50,089 nucleotides of DNA. Origin: Thermococcus litoralis DSM 5473. GTDB taxonomy: Archaea; Methanobacteriota_B; Thermococci; Thermococcales; Thermococcaceae. Below the pieces are notes generated by a model. It was not told where the DNA came from. It ran no database searches and saw only the letters and a program-made list of their open reading frames with translations. Where the stretch lies: NCBI RefSeq assembly GCF_000246985.2, contig NC_022084.1, positions 1,707,826 to 1,757,914 on the forward strand. Direction: 5' to 3'. The position numbers and the translations under genes are program-made. The number at the start of each line of letters is the position of its first letter. Position 1 is the stretch's first letter. This document shows positions 1 to 8,573 of this stretch, one piece after another.

Positions 1-1380
1 GTTCCAGACAAGCAGGGAAGAAAGGAAATACTCCAAATCCACACAAGAGGAATGCCCCTTGAGCCAGATTATGATAAGAAGAGTGTCTTGAGGGTGTTAA
101 ATGAGCTGAAAAGGAAATCCTCTTTCGAGAAGGCAAAGCTCGATGAAATTATTAAGAAAGTTGAGGGAGCAAAGGACGAAAACGAGATCAAGGAGATTCT
201 AAAAGAGGACGGCGAGATATACAAAGAAGTTAGGCATCGTTTGATTGACCTTCTCCTTGAGGAGCTTGCTGAGAAGACTCATGGCTTCGTTGGTGCTGAC
301 TTGGCAGCATTAGCGAGAGAAGCCGCAATGGTTGTCCTGAGGAGGCTAATAACAGAAGGGAAGATAAACCCTGAGGAAGAAAGGATCCCACCGGAGGTGC
401 TCCAGGAACTTAAGGTCACAAAGAATGATTTCTATGAGGCATTGAAGATGATTGAACCTTCGGCTTTAAGGGAAGTCCTCATAGAGGTTCCCAACGTTAG
501 GTGGGAAGACATTGGAGGTCTTGAGAACGTTAAGCAGGAACTGAGGGAAGCAGTGGAGTGGCCCCTCAAGTATCCTAAGGCCTTCCAGAGGCTTGGCATT
601 ACCCCACCGAAGGGAATCCTCCTCTATGGTCCCCCAGGAACTGGTAAGACTTTATTAGCTAAAGCCGTCGCTAACGAAAGTGAGGCCAACTTCATTGGCA
701 TCAGAGGGCCAGAAGTGCTTAGCAAATGGGTTGGAGAGAGCGAAAAAAGGGTTAGAGAAATTTTTAGAAAGGCAAGACAAGCCGCTCCTACGGTGGTGTT
801 CATTGACGAGATTGACGCAATAGCCCCAATGAGGGGAAGCGACATTAACAGAGTTACTGATAGGCTTATTAACCAGCTGCTCACGGAGATGGACGGGATT
901 GAGGAGAACAGTGGTGTTGTGGTTATTGCTGCCACAAACAGGCCTGACATTCTTGATCCGGCTTTACTCAGGCCGGGGCGCTTTGATAGGCTCATCCTTG
1001 TTCCAGCTCCGGATGAAGAGGCAAGGCTTGAGATTCTCAAGGTTCACACAAGGAGGGTTCCTCTTGCAAGTGATGTTAGCTTAGAAGAGCTCGCAAAGAA
1101 AACCGAAGGATACAGCGGTGCAGATTTAGCTGCATTGGTTAGAGAAGCAGCCTTGATCGCCCTTAGAAGGGCTGTTTCCAGAACTCCTAAGGAGCTAATA
1201 GAAGAACAAGCTGAAGAGTTCCTTGAGAAGCTCCGTGTTTCAAAGAGGGACTTTGAAGAGGCAATGAAAAAAATTAAGCCGAGTATAACAAGGTATATGC
1301 TCGATTATTACAAGCAATTTGAGGAGAGCAGGAAAGCTACCGGAGGAAAACGTAAGGAGGTTGATTACTTCACCCTTTGA
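1..1380 (+). CDS. CDC48/VAT-type AAA ATPase, C-terminal part (5' end outside window)
   Basis: The frame is open from base 1, so the gene is cut by the window edge and about 459 codons are seen. The product is the C-terminal portion of a two-ring CDC48/p97 (VAT) unfoldase, a hexamer that uses ATP to unfold proteins for the archaeal proteasome. Residues before the second ring include the end of the first AAA module ([16 protein letters not shown]). The second module shows Walker A GPPGTGKT, Walker B VVFIDEID, and the sensor/arginine-finger stretch [20 protein letters not shown] charged insert of roughly 60 residues (about 25-85) sits inside the end of the first module; I recall such an insert in Thermococcales homologues, but cannot check it here. 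Confidence 0.95.
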   Translation, partial: VPDKQGRKEILQIHTRGMPLEPDYDKKSVLRVLNELKRKSSFEKAKLDEIIKKVEGAKDENEIKEILKEDGEIYKEVRHRLIDLLLEELAEKTHGFVGADLAALAREAAMVVLRRLITEGKINPEEERIPPEVLQELKVTKNDFYEALKMIEPSALREVLIEVPNVRWEDIGGLENVKQELREAVEWPLKYPKAFQRLGITPPKGILLYGPPGTGKTLLAKAVANESEANFIGIRGPEVLSKWVGESEKRVREIFRKARQAAPTVVFIDEIDAIAPMRGSDINRVTDRLINQLLTEMDGIEENSGVVVIAATNRPDILDPALLRPGRFDRLILVPAPDEEARLEILKVHTRRVPLASDVSLEELAKKTEGYSGADLAALVREAALIALRRAVSRTPKELIEEQAEEFLEKLRVSKRDFEEAMKKIKPSITRYMLDYYKQFEESRKATGGKRKEVDYFTL

Positions 1381-1453
1381 TCTTTCATTTTCAGAAAAGA
1401 TTTTATAGAAAAAAGGCGATTTTTTATGTAGGCAAAAATTGGAGGGGACTAAG

Positions 1454-1759
1454 ATGGTGAAAATCAAGGCATCAAAGCTTAGGGATATGGAACTTATAAC
1501 TGACACTGGAGTAAGACTCGGATGGCTTTACGATCTGAGTTTTGATGAGGAAACCGGAGAAATTTTGGTGATTGTTGCTGAGCCGGATGAAGACCTAGAC
1601 ACGAGTGAGTTTGTTACCGATCATGAAGGCCTTCTCCTCATACCGATGAAAGCCGTTAAGAGCATCGGAGAATTTATTGTTATTGATCACAGCAAACTCG
1701 CTGTAAAGTCCAAGCTAAGAAGGATTTCAATGATAAAGGAGAGACTTCAAAGACCTTGA
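1454..1759 (+). CDS. PRC-barrel domain protein
   Basis: A 101-residue protein with the PRC-barrel pattern: an N-terminal segment naming a 'dtGvrlGwlydlsfdeetGeil' style beta-barrel, then a second hydrophobic strand pair. PRC-barrel proteins in archaea are small cytosolic adaptor-like proteins, some linked to RNA processing or cell division; the exact role here is unknown. The open frame begins at a TTG at 1439, but a GGAGGGG ribosome binding site at 1441-1447 points to ATG 1454 as the start. A TATA-like ATTTTATAG lies near 1400-1408, so it probably has its own promoter after the CDC48 gene. Confidence 0.85.
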   Translation: MVKIKASKLRDMELITDTGVRLGWLYDLSFDEETGEILVIVAEPDEDLDTSEFVTDHEGLLLIPMKAVKSIGEFIVIDHSKLAVKSKLRRISMIKERLQRP

Positions 1760-1802
1760 TCCTTTCTGCTTTTTCTAATTTTGAGAATCATCTGGTGATT
1801 GC

Positions 1803-2183
1803 ATGGAGGTTAAGCGCTGGGGTGTTTGGATATCTGCTTTTGTCTTCATGATTTTATTTGTAATTCTCACGGTTCACTTTATAAAATCTAAAAATCCCGA
1901 TAAAGCTGCGATATCTGTGATTCTGGCGTTTTGTTCCATATATTTGGGAATGAAACTTGCAGGAATTGAAAGGAGCGAAGATGAGAGAATTAAGGAAATG
2001 GAAGTTTTAACTTTAACCTTTGAGATTTCCTTTCCGATAATAACGGCATTCTCCGTATGGAAGTTAGCGAGCAGTTATGGGACAAAGGAGTTTGAAATCC
2101 TCAGTGGATACTTTTTTGTTGTGGTTCAACTCTTTGTATACTCTATTCTAGCTGCAAGGCTCTATTACTGGCTTAAAAAGTAG
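1803..2183 (+). CDS. small membrane protein, DUF2178-like
   Basis: A 126-residue protein with about four predicted membrane helices (roughly residues 8-28, 35-52, 75-92, 100-122). Between helices two and three is the acidic loop ERSEDERIKEME, which is the hallmark of the DUF2178 family of archaeal and bacterial membrane proteins, often encoded beside small XRE regulators. The next gene (2286) carries a similar loop (FEDERTKRISE), so the two may be paralogues. The function is unknown. It precedes the operator-controlled operon at 2242-2273 and may be transcribed separately. Confidence 0.7.
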   Translation: MEVKRWGVWISAFVFMILFVILTVHFIKSKNPDKAAISVILAFCSIYLGMKLAGIERSEDERIKEMEVLTLTFEISFPIITAFSVWKLASSYGTKEFEILSGYFFVVVQLFVYSILAARLYYWLKK

Positions 2184-2230
2184 GAAGGCTTTGAAATATT
2201 GAAGTTGGGAACAGGTGTGTGGAGAAAAGG

Positions 2231-2273
2231 TTTATAAGGATGTAAAGGAAACTTTACGTAAAGGAAACTTTAC
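2231..2273 (+). promoter_or_regulatory. TATA box and tandem palindromic operator
   Basis: TTTATAA at 2231-2237 is a good archaeal TATA box. Immediately downstream are two exactly adjacent copies of the 16-bp palindrome GTAAAGGAAACTTTAC (2242-2257 and 2258-2273), ending one base before the ATG at 2274. The placement covers the expected transcription start and would let a dimeric repressor block RNA polymerase. The natural candidate ligand is the XRE regulator encoded two genes downstream (2669). Confidence 0.8.
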
Positions 2274-2285
2274 ATGGTGAGGAGG

Positions 2286-2666
2286 ATGAGCAAGCTTGTC
2301 CATCTTCCACCACTAGTTGGTGTTATGGCAATGGGATGGATAATGGGTTGGGCACTCCCAGAGGGAAAAGTTGAAGTATCCGTGGCGGTTTTTGTCTTAG
2401 GAGCGTTTTTCATTCACAGTTATTATTCAATCCTTGAAAGGAGAGGTCATGTCTTCGAGGACGAGCGTACAAAAAGGATAAGCGAAATTGCCGCAGTAAG
2501 AACTATTCAAATTGTAGAAGTAACTTTGGCTATCGCTATGATAGCTCTCACAGGAAAGCTGAGTGATCCGAAGTTTGCGGGGGCTTTTGCTGCCATAGGA
2601 CTCACACTTGCTGGAATGCTTTTCCTACATTTCATTCTAAGGCATTATTACGCTAGGAGGATGTGA
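2286..2666 (+). CDS. DUF2178-like membrane protein, first gene of an XRE/ABC operon
   Basis: A 126-residue membrane protein with about four hydrophobic segments and the acidic loop FEDERTKRISEIA typical of DUF2178. The open frame begins at ATG 2274, but that codon abuts the operator; GGTGAGGAGG at 2276-2285 instead serves the internal ATG at 2286. It is followed two bases later by a small XRE regulator, the usual partner of DUF2178 genes. Its role is unknown; association with the regulator and the ABC exporter suggests membrane stress or efflux sensing, which is inference. Confidence 0.75.
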   Translation: MSKLVHLPPLVGVMAMGWIMGWALPEGKVEVSVAVFVLGAFFIHSYYSILERRGHVFEDERTKRISEIAAVRTIQIVEVTLAIAMIALTGKLSDPKFAGAFAAIGLTLAGMLFLHFILRHYYARRM

Positions 2667-2668
2667 GC

Positions 2669-2881
2669 ATGAAGAACCGTCTCCGCGAGCTCAGGGAAGA
2701 GAGAGGACTAACGCAAGAGGAGCTTGCCAAAGCCCTTGGCGTCACGAGGCAGACGATAATAGCAATCGAAAGGGGAAAATACGACCCATCTTTAAGGTTA
2801 GCCTTTAAGATAGCGAGGTTTTTTAACGTTAAGATTGAAGATATTTTCATCTACGAGGGTGGGAAAAATGAGGATAGGTGA
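2669..2881 (+). CDS. XRE-family helix-turn-helix regulator (YozG-like)
   Basis: A 70-residue protein that is almost entirely a Cro/C1-type helix-turn-helix: LRELREERGLTQEELAKALG followed by the recognition helix VTRQTIIAIERGKYDPSL and the closing helices. Such small regulators control membrane protein/ABC operons. GGAGG at 2656-2660 with an eight-base spacer selects ATG 2669 over the GTG at 2663. It overlaps the next gene by 14 bases. It is the likely ligand of the tandem palindromes at 2242-2273, giving autoregulation. Confidence 0.9.
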   Translation: MKNRLRELREERGLTQEELAKALGVTRQTIIAIERGKYDPSLRLAFKIARFFNVKIEDIFIYEGGKNEDR

Positions 2882-3227
2882 AAAGGTTGCAGGCGGAGTG
2901 CTCTATGCCCTTGGATTAATACTTGCAATTTTGAGACCTCCCATGGATAGGGCCGCATGCACGGTGCTTCCGGGTGGAGAAGTCTGCGAAGCTATTAACC
3001 CGTTCTTTCTCACACTCGAAGTCGGGCTCGTGATGGCGGGCTCTCTCTTCGTTGCTCTCGGCTACCCATTCAAAAACGCCCGCCAACTTAATGGGTGGCT
3101 TGGAGTGGCGAGCGGGCTTGGAATAGCTTTCGTTGGAGGCTATGCCGGGCTGAAGGGGATAGTCATTTTCGGGGCGGCACTTGCGACTCTGGGCATAATT
3201 CTTTACAAACTGGGGGGATTGAAATGA
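2868..3227 (+). CDS. small membrane protein of the ABC operon
   Basis: A 119-residue protein with about four hydrophobic segments and no family I recognise. The frame is open from 2835, but GAGGGTGG at 2855-2862 selects ATG 2868. Two cysteines near residues 25 and 34 lie in the first non-membrane loop (AACTVLPGGEVCEA) and could form a disulphide outside the membrane. It overlaps the XRE gene upstream and ends in an ATGA overlap with the ABC ATPase, so it is translationally coupled to both. Confidence 0.75.
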   Translation: MRIGEKVAGGVLYALGLILAILRPPMDRAACTVLPGGEVCEAINPFFLTLEVGLVMAGSLFVALGYPFKNARQLNGWLGVASGLGIAFVGGYAGLKGIVIFGAALATLGIILYKLGGLK

Positions 3228-3964
3228 AGGCAGTTCTCGTAGAAAACCTTGAGAAGGACTACGGAAAAGTCAAAGCTCTCAAAGGAATAAGCTTCGAGAT
3301 TAAAGAGGGAGAAATCTTCGGTCTCATTGGCCCCAACGGCGCTGGAAAGAGCACAACGCTCAAGATTCTAGCAACTTTATTAACTCCAACGGGAGGAAGG
3401 GCTGAAGTTTTTGGCCACGATGTAGTTAAAGAGGGGGATGAAGTAAGGAAGCTCATAAGCTACCTTCCGGAGGAAGCCGGGGCTTATAAGAACCTCAAGG
3501 GGATTGAGTACCTCCAGTTCATGGCAAAGCTCTATGCTAAAACGGGAAAGAGCCATGAAGAGATGCTTAAGCTTGGTATAAAGCTTAGTGGTCTTGGAGA
3601 TAGGCTGAACGACAAAATTTCCACGTACTCAAAGGGTATGACGAGAAAGCTTTTGCTTGCGAGGGCTTTGATGGTTGAGCCTAAGCTTGCCATTCTGGAT
3701 GAGCCGGCAAGCGGGCTGGACATAATAAACGCATACTCCATAAGGCAGACGATAAAGAGCTTTGCAAGAGAGGAGGGGATAACATTTCTAGTCTCGAGTC
3801 ACAACATGCTTGAGGTAGAGTTTCTCTGTGATAGGGTTGCTCTGATAAACCGTGGTGTGATAGTTGAGATCGGAACCCCAAAAGAGCTGAAGGAAAAATA
3901 CGAAGCGGAAAACCTCGAAGAGGTCTTTATGTCCATAATCCAAACGGGCGGTGGAGGTGTTTGA
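3224..3964 (+). CDS. ABC transporter ATP-binding protein (exporter type, NatA-like)
   Basis: A 246-residue ABC ATPase. It shows Walker A GPNGAGKS, the signature segment YSKGMTRKLLLARAL (a degenerate LSGGQ, as in drug and sodium exporters), Walker B LAILDEP and the switch histidine in VSSHNMLE. The true start is ATG 3224, overlapping the stop of the upstream gene; the longer frame from 3095 is only an in-frame extension. It ends one base before the permease at 3965, forming an ABC-2 type efflux pair comparable with NatAB. The substrate is not shown by the sequence. Confidence 0.93.
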   Translation: MKAVLVENLEKDYGKVKALKGISFEIKEGEIFGLIGPNGAGKSTTLKILATLLTPTGGRAEVFGHDVVKEGDEVRKLISYLPEEAGAYKNLKGIEYLQFMAKLYAKTGKSHEEMLKLGIKLSGLGDRLNDKISTYSKGMTRKLLLARALMVEPKLAILDEPASGLDIINAYSIRQTIKSFAREEGITFLVSSHNMLEVEFLCDRVALINRGVIVEIGTPKELKEKYEAENLEEVFMSIIQTGGGGV

Positions 3965-5239
3965 ATGAGCGACTTCTGGATACTTGTAATGAAAGAACTC
4001 AAAGACCTTCTGAGGGACAAGGGGCTCATCTTTGGCATAATAATAGTTCCTCTAATCATATATCCCGCCTTGGGACAGATGATGCAGGTAGGTTTTGAAC
4101 AGGCTCAAGAGGAAACTAAAGTTGTATTGGTGAACCTTGATGAAGGTCAATACGGCGATCTGCTGATCAAAGCTTTAGAAACTGCCCCCAATGTGACTTT
4201 AACCAAGATAGATGCCTTGAGCATTGATGAAGCTATCAGGAAAGCTCAAGAGAAAAACTACAACATGATTGTAATAATTCCGAAGAACTTTTCAAAGGCT
4301 ATAGAAAACAACCAAAAAGCTCAAGTTGAGGTGTACGGCATAATCAAGGGGATAAGTGGAGGCATGAGGGAAGCGGTAAGCGAAGGTAGAATAAACGCTG
4401 TGCTGACAGTTCTCAACGAGTATCTCGCGAAGCTAAAGATACAGCAGAACATAGAAGGTGACCCGGAGGCTATTCTAAGACCAATAGACGCAAAAAGCTT
4501 CACCGTAATTAAGGGGCGCATTGTTGCCGTTCCACCCTCGTTGGTAGCGAACATTATAGCATCTCAGTCTTTTTCTATGCCTATCGTAATATTCATAATG
4601 ATAATATTGGTTGCTCAAATGTCAGCCGGGAGCATGGCTATGGAAAAGGAGAACAAAACTCTCGAAACCCTCCTAACTCTGCCCGTGAAAAGGATAACTA
4701 TTGTGGCTGGAAAAATGGTAGGAACGGCTGTAATAGGCATAATAGCGGCAATAGCCTATATGATAGGTATGAGAAACTATCTCGGGAGCTTGACTTCTTC
4801 AGCCCAAGTTGGGATTTCCCTTGAAGACCTTGGACTGACGGTTACTCCACAAGGGGCGGCACTTTTTGTTCTTATAATGTTCCTAGCGATGATATTCGCC
4901 TTGAGCTTCGCGATGCTGCTTGCTGTTTTTGCAGAGGACACAAAGAGCGCAAACACCGTAGTAAGTGCGGGAATAATGCCGCTGGCATTTCCTACGTTCA
5001 TACTCATGTTTGCAGACATAGAAACTTTGCCTTTGGCAATCAAGTATCTTTTGCTAGCAATCCCCTTCAGCCACCCGATATTGGCTTCTAGGGCAATGCT
5101 TATGGGAGAATATTCCACAATGTATGCCAGTGCAATCTATTTAGGAGCTATATCAGTACTGACGCTCTTTGTAACCGCAAGGTTTTTCACAACAGAAAAA
5201 ATCCTCACGGCAAAGCTAAGATTTAGGAGAAGAGGGTAA
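3965..5239 (+). CDS. ABC-2 type permease (NatB-like)
   Basis: A 424-residue membrane protein with one N-terminal helix (about 17-38), a large external domain (about 40-200), then five or six helices in the C-terminal half, the architecture of NatB/YhaP ABC-2 permeases. The motif region SAGSMAMEKENKTLETLLTLP is the conserved cytoplasmic coupling helix of this family. It starts directly after the stop of the ATPase gene, completing the operon 2286-5239. Predicted role: ATP-driven export of a cation or amphipathic compound; the substrate is unknown. Confidence 0.9.
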   Translation: MSDFWILVMKELKDLLRDKGLIFGIIIVPLIIYPALGQMMQVGFEQAQEETKVVLVNLDEGQYGDLLIKALETAPNVTLTKIDALSIDEAIRKAQEKNYNMIVIIPKNFSKAIENNQKAQVEVYGIIKGISGGMREAVSEGRINAVLTVLNEYLAKLKIQQNIEGDPEAILRPIDAKSFTVIKGRIVAVPPSLVANIIASQSFSMPIVIFIMIILVAQMSAGSMAMEKENKTLETLLTLPVKRITIVAGKMVGTAVIGIIAAIAYMIGMRNYLGSLTSSAQVGISLEDLGLTVTPQGAALFVLIMFLAMIFALSFAMLLAVFAEDTKSANTVVSAGIMPLAFPTFILMFADIETLPLAIKYLLLAIPFSHPILASRAMLMGEYSTMYASAIYLGAISVLTLFVTARFFTTEKILTAKLRFRRRG

Positions 5240-5250
5240 TTTTCTTTTTT
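5239..5250 (+). terminator. T-rich terminator between convergent genes
   Basis: TTTTCTTTTTT follows the stop of the ABC permease at once. Archaeal RNA polymerase stops at such oligo-T tracts on the coding strand. The convergent phosphate permease gene ends at 5249. Confidence 0.5.
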
Positions 5251-6210
5251 AAATTAATCCTGAGAATTGGAAAAGCTTGAAGATTCCGAGGGCTAAGGCT
5301 ATGCTAACTGTTGGTGTAGCGATCCATCCAAACGCTATCTCCCATATAACTTTCTTCTCTACTCCCCTTCCTGCCGCAAGTCCTACCCCAACAACTCCTC
5401 CCACTATAGCCTGGCTTGAGCTAACTGGGAGCCCAAACATGTTCGCCAAGCTAACCGCTATAGCTGAGCCGAATTGGGCTGAAAAAGCCGAGATGGGGCC
5501 GAGGGATGTAATCTTTTTACCCACCGTGTACATTACGGCGTAGCTGAACGTTAAAGAACCCAAGGCTAGACTTAACGCCCCGAACATCCCAGCAGTTTTT
5601 GGACTAAAGAAGCCTGCCCCAACGAGAAGACCCGTTGCATTTGCCACCTCATTTGCCCCAAAGTTAAATGCCATGTAGGATCCTCCGAGAACAGCAAGCC
5701 ACTTGTAAAGAAACTCAATTCTCCCCAAGCTTTTAATGCTGTTTATTATCCTTCCATAAAACCTAAAGAGTATCAGGGCAAATAAACCCGCTAAAATAGG
5801 GGAAAACACCCAGGCTCCGGCTATTTTCAATAGAGTCTCCCATTTTATCGGAGCATTTACCGCTATTCCAACCCCACAACCCCTCCAACTATGGCTTGGG
5901 TGGTGGACACGGGGAGCCCTTTTATAGTTGCTATAGTGACCCAAATACCAGCCGCAAGGAGGGCTATTATGGCAATTTTGAGTGTGAGGCACTCTGGAGG
6001 AACAATACCTTTGCCTATTGTTTTCATGACCTTGTAACCCTTCAGGTAAGCCCCAAGCATGACGAATATTGCTATGGTTAATGTTGCCTGATGGAAGCTT
6101 AGCAATCCAGCCCCTACTGCAGTTCCCATTGCATTTGCGCTATCGTTGGCTCCTATGTTCCATGCTATGTAGAATGTAATTGCAATTGCCGCTATTACTA
6201 TTGCCTCCAT
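5249..6210 (-). pseudogene. PiT-family phosphate permease with one frameshift
   Basis: An inorganic phosphate transporter of the PiT (PHO4) family, about 320 residues when repaired. The N-terminal part has the signature NIGANDSANAMGTAVGAG and PVSTTQAIVGGVVG; the C-terminal part repeats it as NFGANEVANATGLLVGAG and PVSSSQAIVGGVVGVG, the internal duplication typical of the family. The reading frame breaks at the C-run 5872-5875: adding one base restores GGVVGVGIAVN. The start is ATG 6210 with GGTGA at 6216-6220, preferred over the upstream ATG at 6222. The break may be a sequencing undercall rather than a true pseudogene. Confidence 0.85.
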
Positions 6211-6222
6211 TGCCTTCACCAT

Positions 6223-6240
6223 CTATATAGTCTATATAGT
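6223..6240. repeat. tandem CTATATAGT repeat at the phosphate permease promoter
   Basis: Two direct copies of CTATATAGT, each containing the palindrome CTATATAG, lie just upstream of the permease start. They could act as operator half-sites or overlap the TATA element of the leftward gene. Confidence 0.55.
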
Positions 6241-6462
6241 GGAGGAGAGCTTAAAAAAATTAACTCTTGTGCTTTCCTAGTTCCATGTTTTACATACGTA
6301 AAGGTATTTTTTGTGTCTGCTGGTGTATCATATTATCCATTGAACATACTATTTGTTCACTTTTACTCAAAGACAGATGCCGAAAGAGGTTTCTTGCCAT
6401 ACCGAAAACTAAATAAATGCACTAGGTGAAATAATACCGACAAAACTTGGGAGGAAGAGACG
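6241..6462 (+). promoter_or_regulatory. intergenic region with the vor/por promoter
   Basis: This 222-base divergent intergenic region holds no gene. The best TATA-like element for the rightward operon is TAAATAAAT at 6410-6418, about 45 bases before the porG start, which would give a leader of some 20 bases carrying the GGGAGG ribosome binding site. An imperfect TTTACATACGTAAAGG palindrome-like element lies near 6289-6304 and could belong to either promoter. Confidence 0.45.
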
Positions 6463-7020
6463 ATGATAGAGATTCGTTTTCACGGTAGAGGTGGACAAGG
6501 TGCAGTTACAGCCGCAAACATTCTAGCCGAGGCAGCTTTCTTAGAGGGCAAGTACGTCCAAGCGTTCCCGTTCTTTGGTGTTGAAAGAAGAGGTGCTCCA
6601 GTTACAGCTTTCACAAGAATTGACGACAAGCCAATTAGAATCAAGACCCAGATTTATGAGCCAGATGTTGTAGTTGTCCTTGATCCCTCTCTCTTGGATA
6701 CGGTTGACGTTACGGCCGGTCTTAAAGAGGGAGGAATGGTAATTGTAAACACCGAGAAAACCAAGGAGGAAGTCCTCGAGAAGCTCAAGAAGAAGCCAGC
6801 CAAACTGGCACTCGTTGACGCTACAACAATAGCCCTTGAAATTCTTGGCCTGCCAATTACAAATACCTCAATTCTCGGTGCTGTTGCAAAAGCAACTGGG
6901 ATAGTTAAGATAGAAAGCGTGGAAGAGGCTATCAAGGATACTTTCTCCGGAGAGCTTGGCAAAAAGAACGCCAAGGCTGCAAGGGAAGCCTTTGAGAAGA
7001 CTGTTGTTTACGAGCTTTAA
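6463..7020 (+). CDS. porG: 2-oxoacid:ferredoxin oxidoreductase gamma subunit shared by POR and VOR
   Basis: A 185-residue gamma subunit. The N-terminal [21 protein letters not shown] is the characteristic start of the POR gamma domain, followed by [16 protein letters not shown]. In Thermococcales one gamma protein serves both pyruvate (POR) and 2-ketoisovalerate (VOR) ferredoxin oxidoreductases, cytosolic heterotetramers that convert 2-ketoacids plus CoA to acyl-CoA, CO2 and reduced ferredoxin. Being first in the cluster porG-vorD-vorA-vorB-porD-porA-porB fits the sharing. Confidence 0.95.
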
Positions 7021-7059
7021 TTTTTCCTTCCTTTAAAATCCATTTAGGGGTGAAACGTC

Positions 7060-7377
7060 TTGAATACTTTATTCGGGGAGAAGAAGGCAAAAGCTGAAAA
7101 AATGGTATTTAAGTCCGTTGATGAGTATCCGGAAGCTCCAATAACACTAGGGACGACACTATCAAACTTCACAGGCGATTGGAGAACTTTCATGCCAGTT
7201 ATCGACGAGAGCAAGTGCATAAAGTGCTACATCTGCTGGAAGTTCTGTCCGGAGCCAGCAATATACATCAAGGAAGACGGATACACTGCGGTAGATTATG
7301 ACTACTGCAAGGGTTGCGGAATCTGTGCAAACGAGTGCCCAACAAAGGCAATAAGCATGGTAAGAGAAGAGAAGTGA
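7060..7377 (+). CDS. vorD: 2-ketoisovalerate:ferredoxin oxidoreductase delta subunit (2x[4Fe-4S])
   Basis: A 105-residue ferredoxin-like subunit with two [4Fe-4S] motifs: CIKCYICWKFCP (about residues 52-63) and CKGCGICANECP (about 87-98). It carries electrons from the thiamine diphosphate site of VOR to external ferredoxin. The start is TTG 7060, supported by GGGGTGA at 7047-7053 with a six-base spacer. It lies between the shared gamma gene and vorA, nine bases before the latter. Very similar to PorD at 9572 but with a different N-terminus. Confidence 0.93.
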   Translation: MNTLFGEKKAKAEKMVFKSVDEYPEAPITLGTTLSNFTGDWRTFMPVIDESKCIKCYICWKFCPEPAIYIKEDGYTAVDYDYCKGCGICANECPTKAISMVREEK

Positions 7378-7386
7378 GGTGGTAAA

Positions 7387-8568
7387 ATGCCAAAAAAAGT
7401 TGTGAGTGGTAATTATGCAGCTGCTTATGCTGCTAAACATGCTAGAGTTGAGGTTGTAGCCGCTTATCCTATCACACCTCAAACCTCAATTATTGAGAAA
7501 ATAGCCGAGTTCATTGCTAATGGGGAAGTTGAAAACCTTCAATATGTGCCCGTTGAGAGTGAGCACTCTGCAATGGCTGCCTGTATAGGGGCTTCAGCGA
7601 CAGGTGCTAGGGCTTTTACCGCTACTTCAGCCCAAGGTTTAGCTTTAATGCACGAGATGCTCCACTGGGCGGCTGGAGCAAGACTCCCAATTGTCATGGT
7701 CGATGTTAACAGAGCTATGGCTCCTCCATGGAGCGTTTGGGATGATCAAACTGATTCCTTAGCTCAGAGAGACACAGGATGGCTTCAATTCTACGCCGAA
7801 AACAACCAAGAGGTTTATGATGGAGTATTGATGGCATTCAAGATTGGGGAACATGAGAAGGTCAACCTTCCTGTAATGGTAGTTGAGAGTGCCTTCATCC
7901 TCAGTCACACTTACGATGTAGTTGACATGCCAGAGCAGGAAGAGATAGATGAGTTCCTCCCACCGAGGAAGCCATTATACACACTTACTGACTTTGAAAA
8001 CCCATTCTCAGTTGGTGCCTTAGGAACTCCAGCTGACTATTATGAGTTTAGGTACAAGATAGCCAAGGCAATGGAAGAGGCAAAGAAGGTAATCAAAGAG
8101 GTTGGAAAGGAATACGGCGAGAGATTTGGAAGGGATTACAGTCAGATGATAGAGCTCTACAAGACCGACGACGCTGAGATAGTCTTCATGGGAATGGGGT
8201 CTCTTATGGGAACCGTAAAAGAGGCAGTTGACCTCCTGAGGAAAGAGGGCTATAAGGTCGGAGCAGCCAAGGTTAGATGGTTCAGACCGTTCCCGAAGGA
8301 AGAGCTCTACGAATTGGCAAAGAACGTTGAAGGAATAGCAGTTCTCGATAGGAACTTCTCCTTTGGGCAAGAGGGAATTCTCTTCAACGAGGCTAAGGGT
8401 GTCCTCTACAACACTGATGCAAAGCCAATAATGAAGAACTACATCGTTGGAATCGGTGGAAGAGACCTTACAGTGAACGATGTGAAAGCAATAGCCAAGA
8501 ACATGAAGGAGATAATCCAAAAGGGCAAGCTCGATAGGGAAATTGAATGGTACCACTTGAAGAGGTGA
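7387..8568 (+). CDS. vorA: 2-ketoisovalerate:ferredoxin oxidoreductase alpha subunit
   Basis: A 393-residue alpha subunit containing the pyrimidine-binding half of the thiamine diphosphate fold. Typical stretches are AAYPITPQTSIIEKIAEF near the N-terminus, VESEHSAMAACIGASATGARAF, and [16 protein letters not shown]-like text (here [16 protein letters not shown]). The substrate assignment to branched-chain 2-oxoacids (VOR) rather than pyruvate rests on gene order and on being the first of two paralogous sets; it is knowledge of the Pyrococcus cluster, not visible chemistry. Four bases separate it from vorB. Confidence 0.9.
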   Translation: MPKKVVSGNYAAAYAAKHARVEVVAAYPITPQTSIIEKIAEFIANGEVENLQYVPVESEHSAMAACIGASATGARAFTATSAQGLALMHEMLHWAAGARLPIVMVDVNRAMAPPWSVWDDQTDSLAQRDTGWLQFYAENNQEVYDGVLMAFKIGEHEKVNLPVMVVESAFILSHTYDVVDMPEQEEIDEFLPPRKPLYTLTDFENPFSVGALGTPADYYEFRYKIAKAMEEAKKVIKEVGKEYGERFGRDYSQMIELYKTDDAEIVFMGMGSLMGTVKEAVDLLRKEGYKVGAAKVRWFRPFPKEELYELAKNVEGIAVLDRNFSFGQEGILFNEAKGVLYNTDAKPIMKNYIVGIGGRDLTVNDVKAIAKNMKEIIQKGKLDREIEWYHLKR

Positions 8569-8573
8569 GAAAA

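Noticed and set aside
624-1040. Long antisense frames inside well-supported genes (for example over the CDC48 gene, vorA, porA and tldD)
   Set aside because: They are mirror frames of strongly conserved coding sequences, with serine/leucine-rich text and no ribosome binding sites.
5862-5885. Programmed frameshifting in the phosphate permease
   Set aside because: The junction lacks a slippery heptamer for a minus-one slip and PiT proteins are normally one frame; an undercall is simpler.
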